The notes under the pieces are model-generated. The model was not told the origin of the DNA. It did not search any database and worked only from the letters and a program-made list of their open reading frames with translations. A DNA stretch of 64,000 bases from assembly GCF_004357995.1 (NCBI RefSeq), contig NZ_SMTK01000003.1, positions 434,001-498,000 of the forward strand. Reading direction: 5' to 3'. This DNA is from Arthrobacter crusticola (GTDB lineage Bacteria; Actinomycetota; Actinomycetes; Actinomycetales; Micrococcaceae). Below, in pieces: positions 35,205-45,812 of this stretch. The translations under genes were made by a program, and so were the position numbers. Positions within the stretch are counted from its first letter, which is position 1, and each line of letters opens with the position of its first letter.

Positions 35205-36224
35205 ATGCGGATCGGATTGATTGCGGGACCGTGGCTTCCGGTTCCGCCGGATGGGTACGGCGGTGTGGAGCTGATGGTCGACTCCCTCGCCCGGGGGCTC
35301 ACCGAAGCCGGTCACGAGGTGCTGCTGGCCGCACCGGCGGACAGCAGGTGTCCGGTCCCGCTGCTTCCGAACACAGAAGTGTCGGATCCCTCGACCCTGG
35401 GAATCACCGGCTCGGAACTGCACCACGTCGCCCGTGCCTATGCCGGGCTCGCCGAGGTGGACCTCATTCATGACCACACCCCGGCCGGACCTTTATACCG
35501 GCACCGGCCTCCGCGCGCCGAGGTGGTGGCAACGATCCACAACCGGCTGACTCCGGCCAGCCGGGAATTGTACCGGGCCGCAGCACGGGACACCGCCCTC
35601 GTTGCGATCTCACGCAGTCAGCTCAGCGGGTCGCCGGACATCCGGGTGGCCGCGGTCATCCACCATGGCATCGACGTTGCCAGGGTGCCGGTCGGCCGGG
35701 GCGAAGGCGGCTATGTCTGTTTCCTCGGACGGATGTGCGCCGAAAAGGGCGTTGTCGAAGCGATTCGCACCGCCCGGGCCGCAGGACTTCCCCTGAAGAT
35801 CGCGGCGAAGATGCGCGAAGCCGTCGAACTTCAGTACTTCCGCGATGCCGTTGAACCGATCCTGGGGCCGAATGAGGAGTTCCTGGGCGAAGTCGCCGAC
35901 GGCGACAAATACGCACTTCTCGGGGGCGCAATCGCACTCCTCAACCCGATCCAGTGGCCGGAACCCTTCGGGCTGGTGACGATCGAGGCCCTGGCCACCG
36001 GCACGCCGGTCGTCTCGACGCCGCTCGGAGCTGTACCGGAGATCGTTGAACACGGCGTGACGGGGTATCTCGCCGATACTCCGGATGCGCTCGCACCGCT
36101 CCTGGCGGGCGCGGCGGGACTTGACCGGGCCGTCATCCGGGCCCGCACCGAGGAGCGTTTCAGTGCGGAACGGATGGTTCATGAGCACCTGGCCCTGTAT
36201 CTGCAAACTGCGGCGGCGGGGTGA
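35205..36224 (+). CDS. Glycosyltransferase family 4 protein
   Basis: 339 residues with the GT-B fold. The N-terminal glycine loop is PPDGYGGVELMVDSLARGL, the linker HNRLTPASRELY, and the nucleotide-sugar half has CFLGRMCAEKGVVEAI and the EPFGLVTIEALATGTPVV E-x7-E motif. Such retaining enzymes use UDP-, ADP- or GDP-sugars in the cytosol. It is followed 98 bases later by a debranching-type glycosidase gene on the same strand, suggesting a shared glucan or glycoside pathway. The acceptor is unknown. Confidence 0.9.
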   Translation: MRIGLIAGPWLPVPPDGYGGVELMVDSLARGLTEAGHEVLLAAPADSRCPVPLLPNTEVSDPSTLGITGSELHHVARAYAGLAEVDLIHDHTPAGPLYRHRPPRAEVVATIHNRLTPASRELYRAAARDTALVAISRSQLSGSPDIRVAAVIHHGIDVARVPVGRGEGGYVCFLGRMCAEKGVVEAIRTARAAGLPLKIAAKMREAVELQYFRDAVEPILGPNEEFLGEVADGDKYALLGGAIALLNPIQWPEPFGLVTIEALATGTPVVSTPLGAVPEIVEHGVTGYLADTPDALAPLLAGAAGLDRAVIRARTEERFSAERMVHEHLALYLQTAAAG

Positions 36225-36322
36225 ACCGCGGCCTATTGCCGCGGAATCCGGGGTGCGGGACCATGGACACGGGCGAGGGCCCAATGGCTTGTCGGTAGCG
36301 GAATATCGATCGGGAGCGGTCC

Positions 36323-38449
36323 ATGAATGGATGGAATGCGGATAATGCTGCAGGCTCACCGGGCCTCGGCGCCGTCACTCTTGTCGAAGGTTCCTCATTC
36401 TGCATATCGGCCCAGAGCGGGGACATCCTTCCGGGTCTTCCTCAGGGGGCGTTCTACCAGGACACCCGCATCCTGTCGCGATGGCAGCTGACCGTGGACG
36501 GCTCCCCGCTTGAACCCCTGAGCGCACGCACCCCGGAACCCTACCGGGCGGTTTTCGTCGGCAGGCCGAGCGGAACCGACGGCGCCGACAGCCCCATCGT
36601 GGTGGAACACGAGCGTGAGGTCGGCCCGGGGCTGCGCGACGACATCCGGCTCCGCAACTTCTCGCAGCGGCAGGTCAGCTGCCGGATCCAGATCCTGATC
36701 GACGCCGACCTCAGCGACCTGTTCGAGGTGAAGGGTGGAAGGATAGCCGCCTCAAAGGAAGGCACACGGCAGGTCCGCGGCGACGAACTCCGGATCGAAG
36801 CGGTGAGGAACGAGTCCCAGAGGGGGGTCGCGGTGAGCGCACCCGGAGGAGTGGTCACCGAAGGGTCGCTCCTCTTCCTGGCGGAACTCGAACCGCGGGG
36901 GTCGTGGTCGGCCCGGATCATCAGCACGCCCCTCGTCGAGGGGGTGGGCCCGGACGAGCCGTTCTCCCCGACCGCGGGGTCCGTGCACCATGTAGCGGCC
37001 CAACGGCATGCCGACTGGGAGCGCGAGGCGCCCCGCCTCGCCATCAGCGACCGGAACCTCGAACGCGTCCTCGCCCGCAGCCGGGAGGACCTTGGTGCGC
37101 TGAGGATTTTCGATCCCGACGACCCCGGGCGTGCCGCTGTGGCCGCGGGGGCACCGTGGTTCATGGCGCTGTTCGGGAGGGACTCGCTCATCTCCTCCTA
37201 CATGGCCCTGGTGGTGGATCCCACCCTGGCCGCCGGCACGCTCCAGACGCTGGCGTCCATGCAGGGGGAGAAGGTTGACCGGTCAACGGAGGAGGAGCCC
37301 GGAAGGATCCTGCACGAGGTCCGGCTGGGGACCGGCGCCGGGTTGGCACTGGGGCACAACCGTGCGTACTACGGCACCGCCGACGCCACCCCCCTCTTCG
37401 TGGCCCTCCTCGGTGAGATGGGCCGGTGGGGACTGGCCAGCGACCTGATCTCGGATCTGCTGCCGCATGCCGACCGCGCCCTGGAGTGGGTGGAGCGGTA
37501 CGGCGACCGCGACGGCGACGGATTCGTCGAGTATGGGCGGAGGAACAACCACGGACTGGTGAACCAGGGCTGGAAGGACTCCTGGGACGGCATCAACTTC
37601 GCCGACGGTTCCCTGGCCGAAGCCCCGCTGGCGCTCTGTGAGGTGCAGGCCTACGTCTACAGCGCCTACCTCGGCCGGGCACTTCTGGCGCGGCAGCTCG
37701 GAGATGACCCGGGTGCCGCCAAATGGGCGCATAAGGCGGCGTATCTCAAGGCGGAGTTCAACGACCGGTTCTGGCTGCCGGACAGGGGCTACTTCGCGGT
37801 GGCGCTGGACAAGGACAAGAGACCCGTGGACGCGTGCGCCTCCAACATGGGCCACTGCCTGTGGCTTGGCATCGTCGATGCCGACAAGGCGCCCCTTGTG
37901 GTCGAGCGGCTCATGTCCGAGGAAATGTTCACAGGATGGGGAATCCGCACCCTCGCCTCCGATATGGGCGCCTACAACCCGGTCAGCTATCACAACGGCT
38001 CCGTCTGGCCGCACGACACCACCCTGGTCGCCGCCGGCATCATGAGGTACGGCTTCGTCGAGGAAGCGGTGAGGGTCGCCCGGGGCCTGTTCGACGCCGC
38101 CGAGTACTTCGACGGCCGACTGCCCGAGCTTTTCTGCGGCTTCTCCCGCGACGAGTTCGCCGAGCCGGTTCCCTTCCCCACATCGTGTTCCCCGCAGGCC
38201 TGGGCGTCGGCGTCCCCGGTCCACCTTCTGCGCACCCTCCTGCGCTTCGACCCGCTCCTGCCGCAGGGCGAGGTGTGCCTGGCCCCGGTGCTGCCGGAGG
38301 AATTCGGAAGCGTCAGCGCCGGGAACGTGCGCCTCGGTGCCTCCCGCATCAGCGTGCGCGGCGCGGCAGGCGGCGGGACGATCGAAGGACTTCCGGCGGG
38401 CGTGAGACACCGCCCCGCGCCCCGCGGTCCCCTGGAGGACCTCATCTAG
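36323..38449 (+). CDS. Glycogen-debranching-type amylo-alpha-1,6-glucosidase family protein
   Basis: 708 residues. The N-terminal beta-sandwich (about 15-215, starting VTLVEGSSFCISAQSGDI with QGAFYQDTRILSRW) matches the glycogen-debranching N-terminal domain. The (alpha/alpha)6 barrel follows, with PWFMALFGRDSLISSYMAL, NQGWKDSWDGINFADG (acidic catalytic region), and PVSYHNGSVWPHDTTLVAAG. This family hydrolyses alpha-glucosidic or related linkages; many actinobacterial members pair with a GT4 as here. There is no signal peptide, so it is cytosolic. The exact substrate is undetermined. Confidence 0.88.
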   Translation: MNGWNADNAAGSPGLGAVTLVEGSSFCISAQSGDILPGLPQGAFYQDTRILSRWQLTVDGSPLEPLSARTPEPYRAVFVGRPSGTDGADSPIVVEHEREVGPGLRDDIRLRNFSQRQVSCRIQILIDADLSDLFEVKGGRIAASKEGTRQVRGDELRIEAVRNESQRGVAVSAPGGVVTEGSLLFLAELEPRGSWSARIISTPLVEGVGPDEPFSPTAGSVHHVAAQRHADWEREAPRLAISDRNLERVLARSREDLGALRIFDPDDPGRAAVAAGAPWFMALFGRDSLISSYMALVVDPTLAAGTLQTLASMQGEKVDRSTEEEPGRILHEVRLGTGAGLALGHNRAYYGTADATPLFVALLGEMGRWGLASDLISDLLPHADRALEWVERYGDRDGDGFVEYGRRNNHGLVNQGWKDSWDGINFADGSLAEAPLALCEVQAYVYSAYLGRALLARQLGDDPGAAKWAHKAAYLKAEFNDRFWLPDRGYFAVALDKDKRPVDACASNMGHCLWLGIVDADKAPLVVERLMSEEMFTGWGIRTLASDMGAYNPVSYHNGSVWPHDTTLVAAGIMRYGFVEEAVRVARGLFDAAEYFDGRLPELFCGFSRDEFAEPVPFPTSCSPQAWASASPVHLLRTLLRFDPLLPQGEVCLAPVLPEEFGSVSAGNVRLGASRISVRGAAGGGTIEGLPAGVRHRPAPRGPLEDLI

Positions 38450-38584
38450 GACGGTGTTCTATCGGCTGAGGACACCGCGCCGCCGCGGTCAAGGCCGTGC
38501 CGGGCAGGGGATAGAGTGAAAGCCATCCTGCGCCGGCGCGGCCTTTCCGCTGCTCCGGGGCACCCGCCGAACGAAGGAAACCCC

Positions 38585-39427
38585 GTGCGCTACGTTGTCG
38601 GATACACGGAAAACGACCGCGGCCAGGACGCCCTCGCGCTGGCGACCTCGCTGGCCTCCACCCAGGGGGCGCAGGTCGACCTGGTTACCGTGCTCAACCG
38701 GCCGCGCTCCGGCGGTGCCGCCCCCGGCACCGACCGCGCCGAGGCCGCTCTCGCCCAGGCCGCCGCCGGCACCCCGGACCACGTCGCCGTACAGACCCAT
38801 GTGAGGACGGCCGATTCGTTCGCCGAGGGCCTGCTCGAGGCCGCCCGCGAGTTCGAGGCGGAGCTGATCGTGATCGGCGCCTCAAGCAACGGACTGCTGC
38901 GGCGCTTCACCGTGGGCAGCGTTGCCAACGCCGTCCTTCACTCCTCGCCGGTGCCGGTGGCGCTCGCGCCGCGCGGCTACCGCCACCGGGACACCATCAC
39001 CCGCATGTCCTGCGCCGTGGGCACCCGGGCCGGTGCCGGGGCGGTGCTCGACGTCGCCGTCGAATCCGCCGCCCGGCACGGGGTGCCGCTGCGCCTGATC
39101 TCGCTGGTGGCCCTGGATGTCAGCGACCCGACGGACTCGGGGGAGGCCGTGAACCAGGCCCACCAGCACGCCAACACGGTGCTCATCAAGGCCGTCGAGC
39201 AGCTTCCACGAGGCCACGAGGCCACCATTGCGGTCGCCCACGGCAGGACCATCGAGCAGGCGATCGACGACGTCGAATGGGACGCCGGGGAACTGGTGAT
39301 CGTCGGCTCGAGCCGCCTCGCCCAGCACAGCCAGCTGTTCCTGGGCTCGACGGCCAACAAGATGCTGCGTGCCCTGCCGGTGCCCATGGTCGTGGTGCCG
39401 CGCGACTGGAACCTCGCGGCGGCCTGA
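38585..39427 (+). CDS. Tandem universal stress protein
   Basis: 280 residues made of two Usp domains. The first carries the end motif LIVIGASSNGLLRRFTVGSVANAVLHSS and PVPVALAP; the second has LVIVGSSRLAQHSQLFLGSTANKMLRAL and PVPMVVVPRD. The G-2x-G-9x-G-S/T pattern for ATP binding is partly kept. The GTG start has AAGGA six bases upstream; an earlier in-frame ATG (38516) is less likely. Its targets are unknown, and genes of this type respond to stress or stationary phase. Confidence 0.9.
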   Translation: MRYVVGYTENDRGQDALALATSLASTQGAQVDLVTVLNRPRSGGAAPGTDRAEAALAQAAAGTPDHVAVQTHVRTADSFAEGLLEAAREFEAELIVIGASSNGLLRRFTVGSVANAVLHSSPVPVALAPRGYRHRDTITRMSCAVGTRAGAGAVLDVAVESAARHGVPLRLISLVALDVSDPTDSGEAVNQAHQHANTVLIKAVEQLPRGHEATIAVAHGRTIEQAIDDVEWDAGELVIVGSSRLAQHSQLFLGSTANKMLRALPVPMVVVPRDWNLAAA

Positions 39428-39502
39428 CCCGCCAGCCCCGGAAGGGGGCTTACGGCCCGGGAGGCAGCGACCCGGGGGGACCCACGGCACGGGAGGAGGC
39501 AG

Positions 39503-39531
39503 CCTCCTAGGGGGAGCTAGTCCCTAGGAGG
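39503..39531. terminator. Terminator-like hairpin at the usp/rarD convergence
   Basis: CTCCTAGGG (39504-39512) and CCCTAGGAG (39522-39530) form a perfect nine-base stem with a nine-base loop. It overlaps the 3' end of the rarD-like gene and is about 75 bases beyond usp. Confidence 0.6.
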
Positions 39532-40588
39532 AGACCGGCGCGGTCTGCCCGGCCGGTGCGGCGCTGCCGGCGGGAGAAGCTCCGCCGGACCCCTTCCGCG
39601 GGCGGGCCGAGCGCACCGAGCGCAGCATGTCGATGGTCAGCAGCGCCAGGCCCGACCAGACGAGTCCGAAGCCGACCCAGCGCTCCGGCGGCATCTCCTC
39701 CCCGAAGACAAACAGGGCCAGCAGGAACTGCAGGATCGGGGCGAGGTACTGGAGCAGGCCGATGGTGCTCAGGGGCAGCCGGCGCGCGGCCGCTCCGAAG
39801 AAGATCAGGGGGACCGCGGTGATGACCCCGGAGGCCGCCATGATCCAGAAGTGCCCGGGACCTTCGGTGGTGAGCGTGGCGGCGCCGGTCGCGCCCAGCC
39901 AGATCATCACCGCTGCGGCGACCGGGGTGAGCAGCGCCGTCTCGATGCTCAGGCTCGACACCGCGTCGACGCGGGACCCGACGCGCTTCTTGACGAAGCC
40001 GTAGAAGCCGAAGGAGAACGCGAGGATCAGGGCGATCCACGGCACGGTGCCGTACCCGACGGCGAGGACGATAACCGCGACGAAGCCCAGCCCGATGGCC
40101 ACCCACTGCAGGCGGCGCAGCTTCTCCCGGAGCACGATGACCCCGAGCAGCACCGAGACGATCGGGTTGATGAAGTAGCCGAGGGCCGCCTCGATCGCGT
40201 GGCCGGTGGTGACACCGTAGGTGTAGGTCAGCCAGTTCAGGGCGATGAGGGCGCCGGCCACGGCGAGGTTTCCGACGATGCCCGGAGCGCGCACCGCCGC
40301 GAGCACGGTGCCCCAGGCCCTGGTCGCGGTCAGCAGCAGGACACAGAAGATCAGGGACCACAGGACGCGGTTCGCGACGATCTCCACCGCGCCGGCCGGG
40401 TGGAGGATGAGGAAGTAGAGCGGGAGCAGGCCCCAGAGGCCGTACGCGCCGATGCCGTAGAAGATGCCGAGTGAGTTCTCACTGCGGGCCGGTCGTTGAG
40501 TTTTTACCGCTGTCGCATCGCTCACACGGTGAGGAACCGTGAAGGACCGGAAATTATTCCCCGAGGGGCGAAGTGAGATCCACGCCAC
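39524..40588 (-). CDS. rarD: RarD-type EamA/DMT-superfamily transporter
   Basis: Ten membrane helices with two EamA repeats. The RarD signature is seen in IFYGIGAYGLWGLLPLYFLIL, EIVANRVLWSLIFC and LNWLTYTYGVTTGHAIEAALGYFINPIVSVLLG. The longest reading frame starts at GTG 40588, with AGGGGG eight bases upstream; GTG 40525 (VSDATAVKT), 21 codons later, matches where relatives usually start but has no ribosome site. The substrate of RarD proteins is not established. It is divergent from the FprA-type gene. Confidence 0.85.
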   Translation of the reverse strand: MAWISLRPSGNNFRSFTVPHRVSDATAVKTQRPARSENSLGIFYGIGAYGLWGLLPLYFLILHPAGAVEIVANRVLWSLIFCVLLLTATRAWGTVLAAVRAPGIVGNLAVAGALIALNWLTYTYGVTTGHAIEAALGYFINPIVSVLLGVIVLREKLRRLQWVAIGLGFVAVIVLAVGYGTVPWIALILAFSFGFYGFVKKRVGSRVDAVSSLSIETALLTPVAAAVMIWLGATGAATLTTEGPGHFWIMAASGVITAVPLIFFGAAARRLPLSTIGLLQYLAPILQFLLALFVFGEEMPPERWVGFGLVWSGLALLTIDMLRSVRSARPRKGSGGASPAGSAAPAGQTAPVSS

Positions 40589-40694
40589 TGGTTTAGCCCC
40601 CTGCGCCGCACTGATTTAGAATAGATAAATGTGCGCAAATTCGGCGCACCGACCGGTTACCTTGAGTGTTTCCACCACGGAAGAAGGCAAATCA

Positions 40695-42116
40695 GTGTCT
40701 ACCTCAGCTGCGGGCCGTCCGCTGCGGGTCGCGATCATCGGAGCCGGCCCCGCCGGCGTGTATGCCGCGGACATCCTGACGAAATCCCACCAGGTCCAGG
40801 GAGGGGATTTCGAGGTCAGCATCGATCTCTTCGATCAGTACCCGGCCCCCTACGGCCTGATCCGGTACGGTGTGGCACCCGACCATCCGCGCATCAAGGG
40901 CATTGTCAACGCCCTGCACAAGGTGCTCGACCGTGGCGACATCCGGTTCCTGGGCAACGTCAACTACGGCCGCGACCTCACGCTTTCGGACTTCCGCCGC
41001 TTCTATGACGCGGTCATCTTCGCCACCGGCGCCGTCAGGGACGCCGACCTCAACATCCCCGGGATCGACCTCGAGGGTTCCTTCGGCGGAGCGGACTTCG
41101 TCTCCTGGTACGACGGGCACCCCGACGTCAGCCGCGACTGGCCCCTTGACGCCAGGGAAATCGCCGTCATCGGCAACGGCAATGTCGCACTGGACGTCGC
41201 CCGGATGCTTTCCAAGCACGCCGACGACCTGCTGACCACCGAGATCCCCGACAACGTCTACGACGGTCTTCGGCGGTCGCCCGTCACCGACGTACACGTC
41301 TTCGGGCGGCGCGGTCCGGCGCAGGTCAAGTTCACTCCCCTCGAACTGCGGGAGCTGTCCCACTCGCGCGACGTCGACATCGTCCTCTACCCCGAGGATT
41401 TCGACTTCGACGAGGCCTCCGAGAAGCAGATCGCGACGAACAACCAGACCAAGACCATGGTCAAGACCCTCACCAACTGGCTGGTCGAGGACGAGCCCAC
41501 CGGCGCCTCCCGCCGGCTGCACCTGCACTTCCTGCACACCCCGGTGGAGATTTACGATTCGCCGGAAACCCCGGGCAGGGTAGCCGGCATCCGGTTCGAG
41601 CGCACCGAGCTCACCGGGGAGGGCACCGTCCGCGGCACCGGAAGCTTCATCGACTACCCGGTGCAGGCCGTCTACCGGGCCGTGGGCTACTTCGGCTCGG
41701 AACTGCCCGAGGTCGGCTTCGACTCGCGGCGCGGCGTGATCCCCAACGAGGGTGGGCGCGTCATCGACCAGGAGGGCAACCCCGTCCCTGGCATCTACGC
41801 CACCGGGTGGATCAAGCGCGGACCCGTCGGGCTCATCGGCCACACCAAGGGCGACGCCCTGGAGACCATCGGCTTCCTGCTGGAGGACCGGCTCAACCTG
41901 CCGGCGGCCGAGGACCCATCGGAGGACGCCATTATCAAACTGCTCGAATCCCGCGGCGTCCAATACACCACCTGGGAAGGATGGCTGCGCCTGGACGCAC
42001 ACGAGCTGAAACTGGGAGCCAACTTCGTCAACGAGACGGGCAACGGCGACCTCGTCCGGGAACGGGTGAAACTCGTCCCCCGCGAGGACATGATCGCCAT
42101 ATCGCGCGGGGAGTGA
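40695..42116 (+). CDS. fprA: NADPH-ferredoxin reductase FprA (adrenodoxin reductase type)
   Basis: About 473 residues. The N-terminal FAD motif is VAIIGAGPAGVYAADILTK, with DLFDQYPAPYGLIRYGVAPDHPRIK, the hallmark of the adrenodoxin reductase/FprA family. The NADP motif is IAVIGNGNVALDVARML with VFGRRGPAQVKF. The C-terminus has GIYATGWIKRGPVGLIGHTKGDA for FAD. It passes electrons from NADPH to a ferredoxin, which may serve P450s or biosynthesis. The start is GTG 40695 with AAGAAGG upstream; GTG 40668 is an alternative. No ferredoxin gene is adjacent. Confidence 0.92.
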   Translation: MSTSAAGRPLRVAIIGAGPAGVYAADILTKSHQVQGGDFEVSIDLFDQYPAPYGLIRYGVAPDHPRIKGIVNALHKVLDRGDIRFLGNVNYGRDLTLSDFRRFYDAVIFATGAVRDADLNIPGIDLEGSFGGADFVSWYDGHPDVSRDWPLDAREIAVIGNGNVALDVARMLSKHADDLLTTEIPDNVYDGLRRSPVTDVHVFGRRGPAQVKFTPLELRELSHSRDVDIVLYPEDFDFDEASEKQIATNNQTKTMVKTLTNWLVEDEPTGASRRLHLHFLHTPVEIYDSPETPGRVAGIRFERTELTGEGTVRGTGSFIDYPVQAVYRAVGYFGSELPEVGFDSRRGVIPNEGGRVIDQEGNPVPGIYATGWIKRGPVGLIGHTKGDALETIGFLLEDRLNLPAAEDPSEDAIIKLLESRGVQYTTWEGWLRLDAHELKLGANFVNETGNGDLVRERVKLVPREDMIAISRGE

Positions 42117-42175
42117 CCTCGGTTACACTGTGAGTTCCGCCCCCTGTGCGGCGGAATTCATGATGTGGAGTGCCG

Positions 42176-43504
42176 ATGTCGCCGTTCCGACCGACCTCCT
42201 CGGGGGACCTTACATCCCGAGTGGTTCAGCAGCGCGCTGTCGACGCGCACAGCGCGCTCGGCCGGGGTGATCCGCCCGAAGGCAGCCTCCGGCGGGTGGT
42301 CCACGACTCATGGTTGCGCTCCCTGGGGCATCTGACCGGCCCGGAGCGGGCCGGCGCCCGGCTGTCCTACACTCCGGACGAGCTGGTGGCCTACCGTGAG
42401 AGCCATCCGCTGGCAGCCGTGATGCCGGTGATCGACCGGCTCCTCATCCAGCCCAGCCGGGACAGCGGCCTGCTGGTCGCGGTCGGCGACGAGCACGGCA
42501 GGCTCCTGTGGGTCCACGGCGACCGGGCATCGCTGCGCAGGGCCGAGGGCATGATGTTCATGGAGGGGGCTGACTGGTCTGAGGCCACCGTCGGCACCAG
42601 TGCACCCGGAACCGCCCTGGCCCTTGACAGCAGCGTGCAGATCGCCGGCGCCGAACACTTCAGCCCGCAGGCCCATCCGTGGAGCTGCACCGCGGTGCCG
42701 CTGCACGACCCCGATTCCGGCACCGTCCTCGGCGTCGTCGACATCACCGGAGCCTCCGACGCCGTCGCCGGTCACACCCTCTCCCTCGTCCAGGCAAGCG
42801 TGGCCGCCGCCGAGGCGCAGCTGACTATCCAGCGGCTGCGCAGCAGGCTCTCCCCGTCCCGCCGGCCCGCCGACCGGGGCGTCCCGCAGTCGCTGTACCG
42901 CAGCAGCCTGCAGATCCTCGGCACCGACTACGGACTGCTCCACGCCGGGGGCCGGGCGAGCGAACTGACGCTGCGCCACGCCGAACTCCTCGCCCTGCTC
43001 GCCATGCATCCCGAGGGGCTCAGCGCCGAACAGCTCGCCGTGATGGCCTACCCGGAGCATGCGTCGGTGACCACGGTCCGCGCGGAGATGCTGCGCCTGC
43101 GCAAGGCCCTCGGCCAGCACGGGGGCGCCCTGATGCCGGCGTCGCGGCCGTACCGGCTGCCGCAGGAACTCATCCTCGATGCGGTGCAGGTGCTGAACCA
43201 TCTGCACCGGGGCTCGCACCTCCTGGCCCTGGGGATCTACAAGGGCCAGGTGCTTCCCCGCTCCCAGGCCCCGGCGATCACCCGCCTGCGGGGGGAGATC
43301 AGCTTCCTGCTGCGGGACGCCGTCCTCAACGACGGTGGGGCCGAGGCCCTGCTGCAGTACCTCCAGCTGCCCGAGGCCGAGTACGACGCCGACGCCTGGA
43401 TGACGGCCCTGAAGGTGCTTCCGGCACGCTCCCCCCGCCGGTCGGCGGTCGTGGCCCACATCGAACGGCTGGAGCGGGAACTGGGCAGCGACTGGCACCG
43501 CTGA
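42176..43504 (+). CDS. GAF-domain transcriptional regulator of the aldehyde dehydrogenase genes
   Basis: 442 residues. Residues about 20-200 resemble the sensory N-terminus of AcoR-type regulators, with SWLRSLGHLTGPERAGARLSYTPDEL and the GAF-like LLVAVGDEHGRLLWVHGDR to ATVGTSAPGTALAL. Unlike AcoR there is no sigma54 AAA domain; the C-terminus instead has winged-helix-like segments (ELTLRHAELLALLAMHPEGLSAEQLAVMAYPEHASVTTVRAEMLRLRKAL). ATG 42176 has GGAG five bases upstream. It lies upstream of an aldehyde dehydrogenase and DUF779 gene, a common actinobacterial arrangement, so it probably senses an aldehyde or alcohol. Confidence 0.85.
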   Translation: MSPFRPTSSGDLTSRVVQQRAVDAHSALGRGDPPEGSLRRVVHDSWLRSLGHLTGPERAGARLSYTPDELVAYRESHPLAAVMPVIDRLLIQPSRDSGLLVAVGDEHGRLLWVHGDRASLRRAEGMMFMEGADWSEATVGTSAPGTALALDSSVQIAGAEHFSPQAHPWSCTAVPLHDPDSGTVLGVVDITGASDAVAGHTLSLVQASVAAAEAQLTIQRLRSRLSPSRRPADRGVPQSLYRSSLQILGTDYGLLHAGGRASELTLRHAELLALLAMHPEGLSAEQLAVMAYPEHASVTTVRAEMLRLRKALGQHGGALMPASRPYRLPQELILDAVQVLNHLHRGSHLLALGIYKGQVLPRSQAPAITRLRGEISFLLRDAVLNDGGAEALLQYLQLPEAEYDADAWMTALKVLPARSPRRSAVVAHIERLERELGSDWHR

Positions 43505-43645
43505 CGGCCGACGGCCCGCCGGTGGGCCTGCCGGTCGTTGGCCCCTGCGGTGGGCCGTGCAACGTCGGTGCAACGTGCCGCGTCCTAGGCTCGGGGCGTG
43601 GACGACGGCGTCCACCGGAGTTTCCAACGCCCAAGGAGTTACACA

Positions 43646-45169
<1,524 letters not shown>

Positions 45170-45178
45170 GAACGCGCC

Positions 45179-45604
45179 GTGACACTCGAAGCGTCGGTGG
45201 TGATCCCGGGGGAGGACTTCTCCCGGGTCGCCCTCACCCCGGAGGCCACCGAGCTGCTGCGCAAGCTCTGGGACCTCCACGGGCCGCTGATGTTCCACCA
45301 GTCCGGGGGCTGCTGCGACGGGTCCTCGCCGATGTGCTATCCGGAGGGCGAGTTCCTGACGGCCGAGGCGGACATCCTGCTCGGCGTCCTCGACATCTCC
45401 GCCGGGGACGACGGCGGTGAGCCCACCGGGGGTGCCCCCGGGAACGGCGGGAAGCCGATCGGTTTCTGGATGTCCCGGGAGCAGTTCGAGTACTGGAAGC
45501 ACACCCACCTCACCGTGGATGTGGTGCCGGGGCGCGGGAGCGGCTTTTCGGTGGAGGCGCCCGAGGGCAAGCGGTTCCTCATCCGGTCGAGGCTGATGCC
45601 CTAG
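45179..45604 (+). CDS. DUF779 family protein
   Basis: 141 residues from a GTG. The family's cysteine cluster is HQSGGCCDGSSPMCYPEGEF, followed by FWMSREQFEYWKHTHLTVDVVPGRGSGFSVEAPEG. DUF779 genes sit next to acetaldehyde dehydrogenases across actinobacteria and proteobacteria, suggesting that this small protein assists the dehydrogenase, perhaps through metal or thiol handling by the Cys cluster. No biochemical role is established. It has no signal or membrane segment. Confidence 0.9.
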   Translation: MTLEASVVIPGEDFSRVALTPEATELLRKLWDLHGPLMFHQSGGCCDGSSPMCYPEGEFLTAEADILLGVLDISAGDDGGEPTGGAPGNGGKPIGFWMSREQFEYWKHTHLTVDVVPGRGSGFSVEAPEGKRFLIRSRLMP

Positions 45605-45812
45605 GCCACGGCCTCCAACAGCAGGGCAACCGACGGGAGTCTCCGGCGCGGCCGGGGCTCCCGTCGGTTGCGTGTCCGGCCGGTCCGCGGCGGGCGCCGC
45701 CCGGGGCCGGCTCCGCCGCAGCGGACCGCACCCCGGCCGGTTGCGCCTGCGGAATCCGCCACCAAACCGGTCTCCGGCCTTACACTTCCCTCAACACTGC
45801 ACGAGGAGAGAC

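Noticed and set aside
40629-40694. Longer start for fprA at ATG 40629
   Set aside because: The extra residues (MCANSAHRPV...) do not resemble the family's N-terminus, the stretch lies in the shared promoter with rarD, and a ribosome site fits GTG 40695 better.
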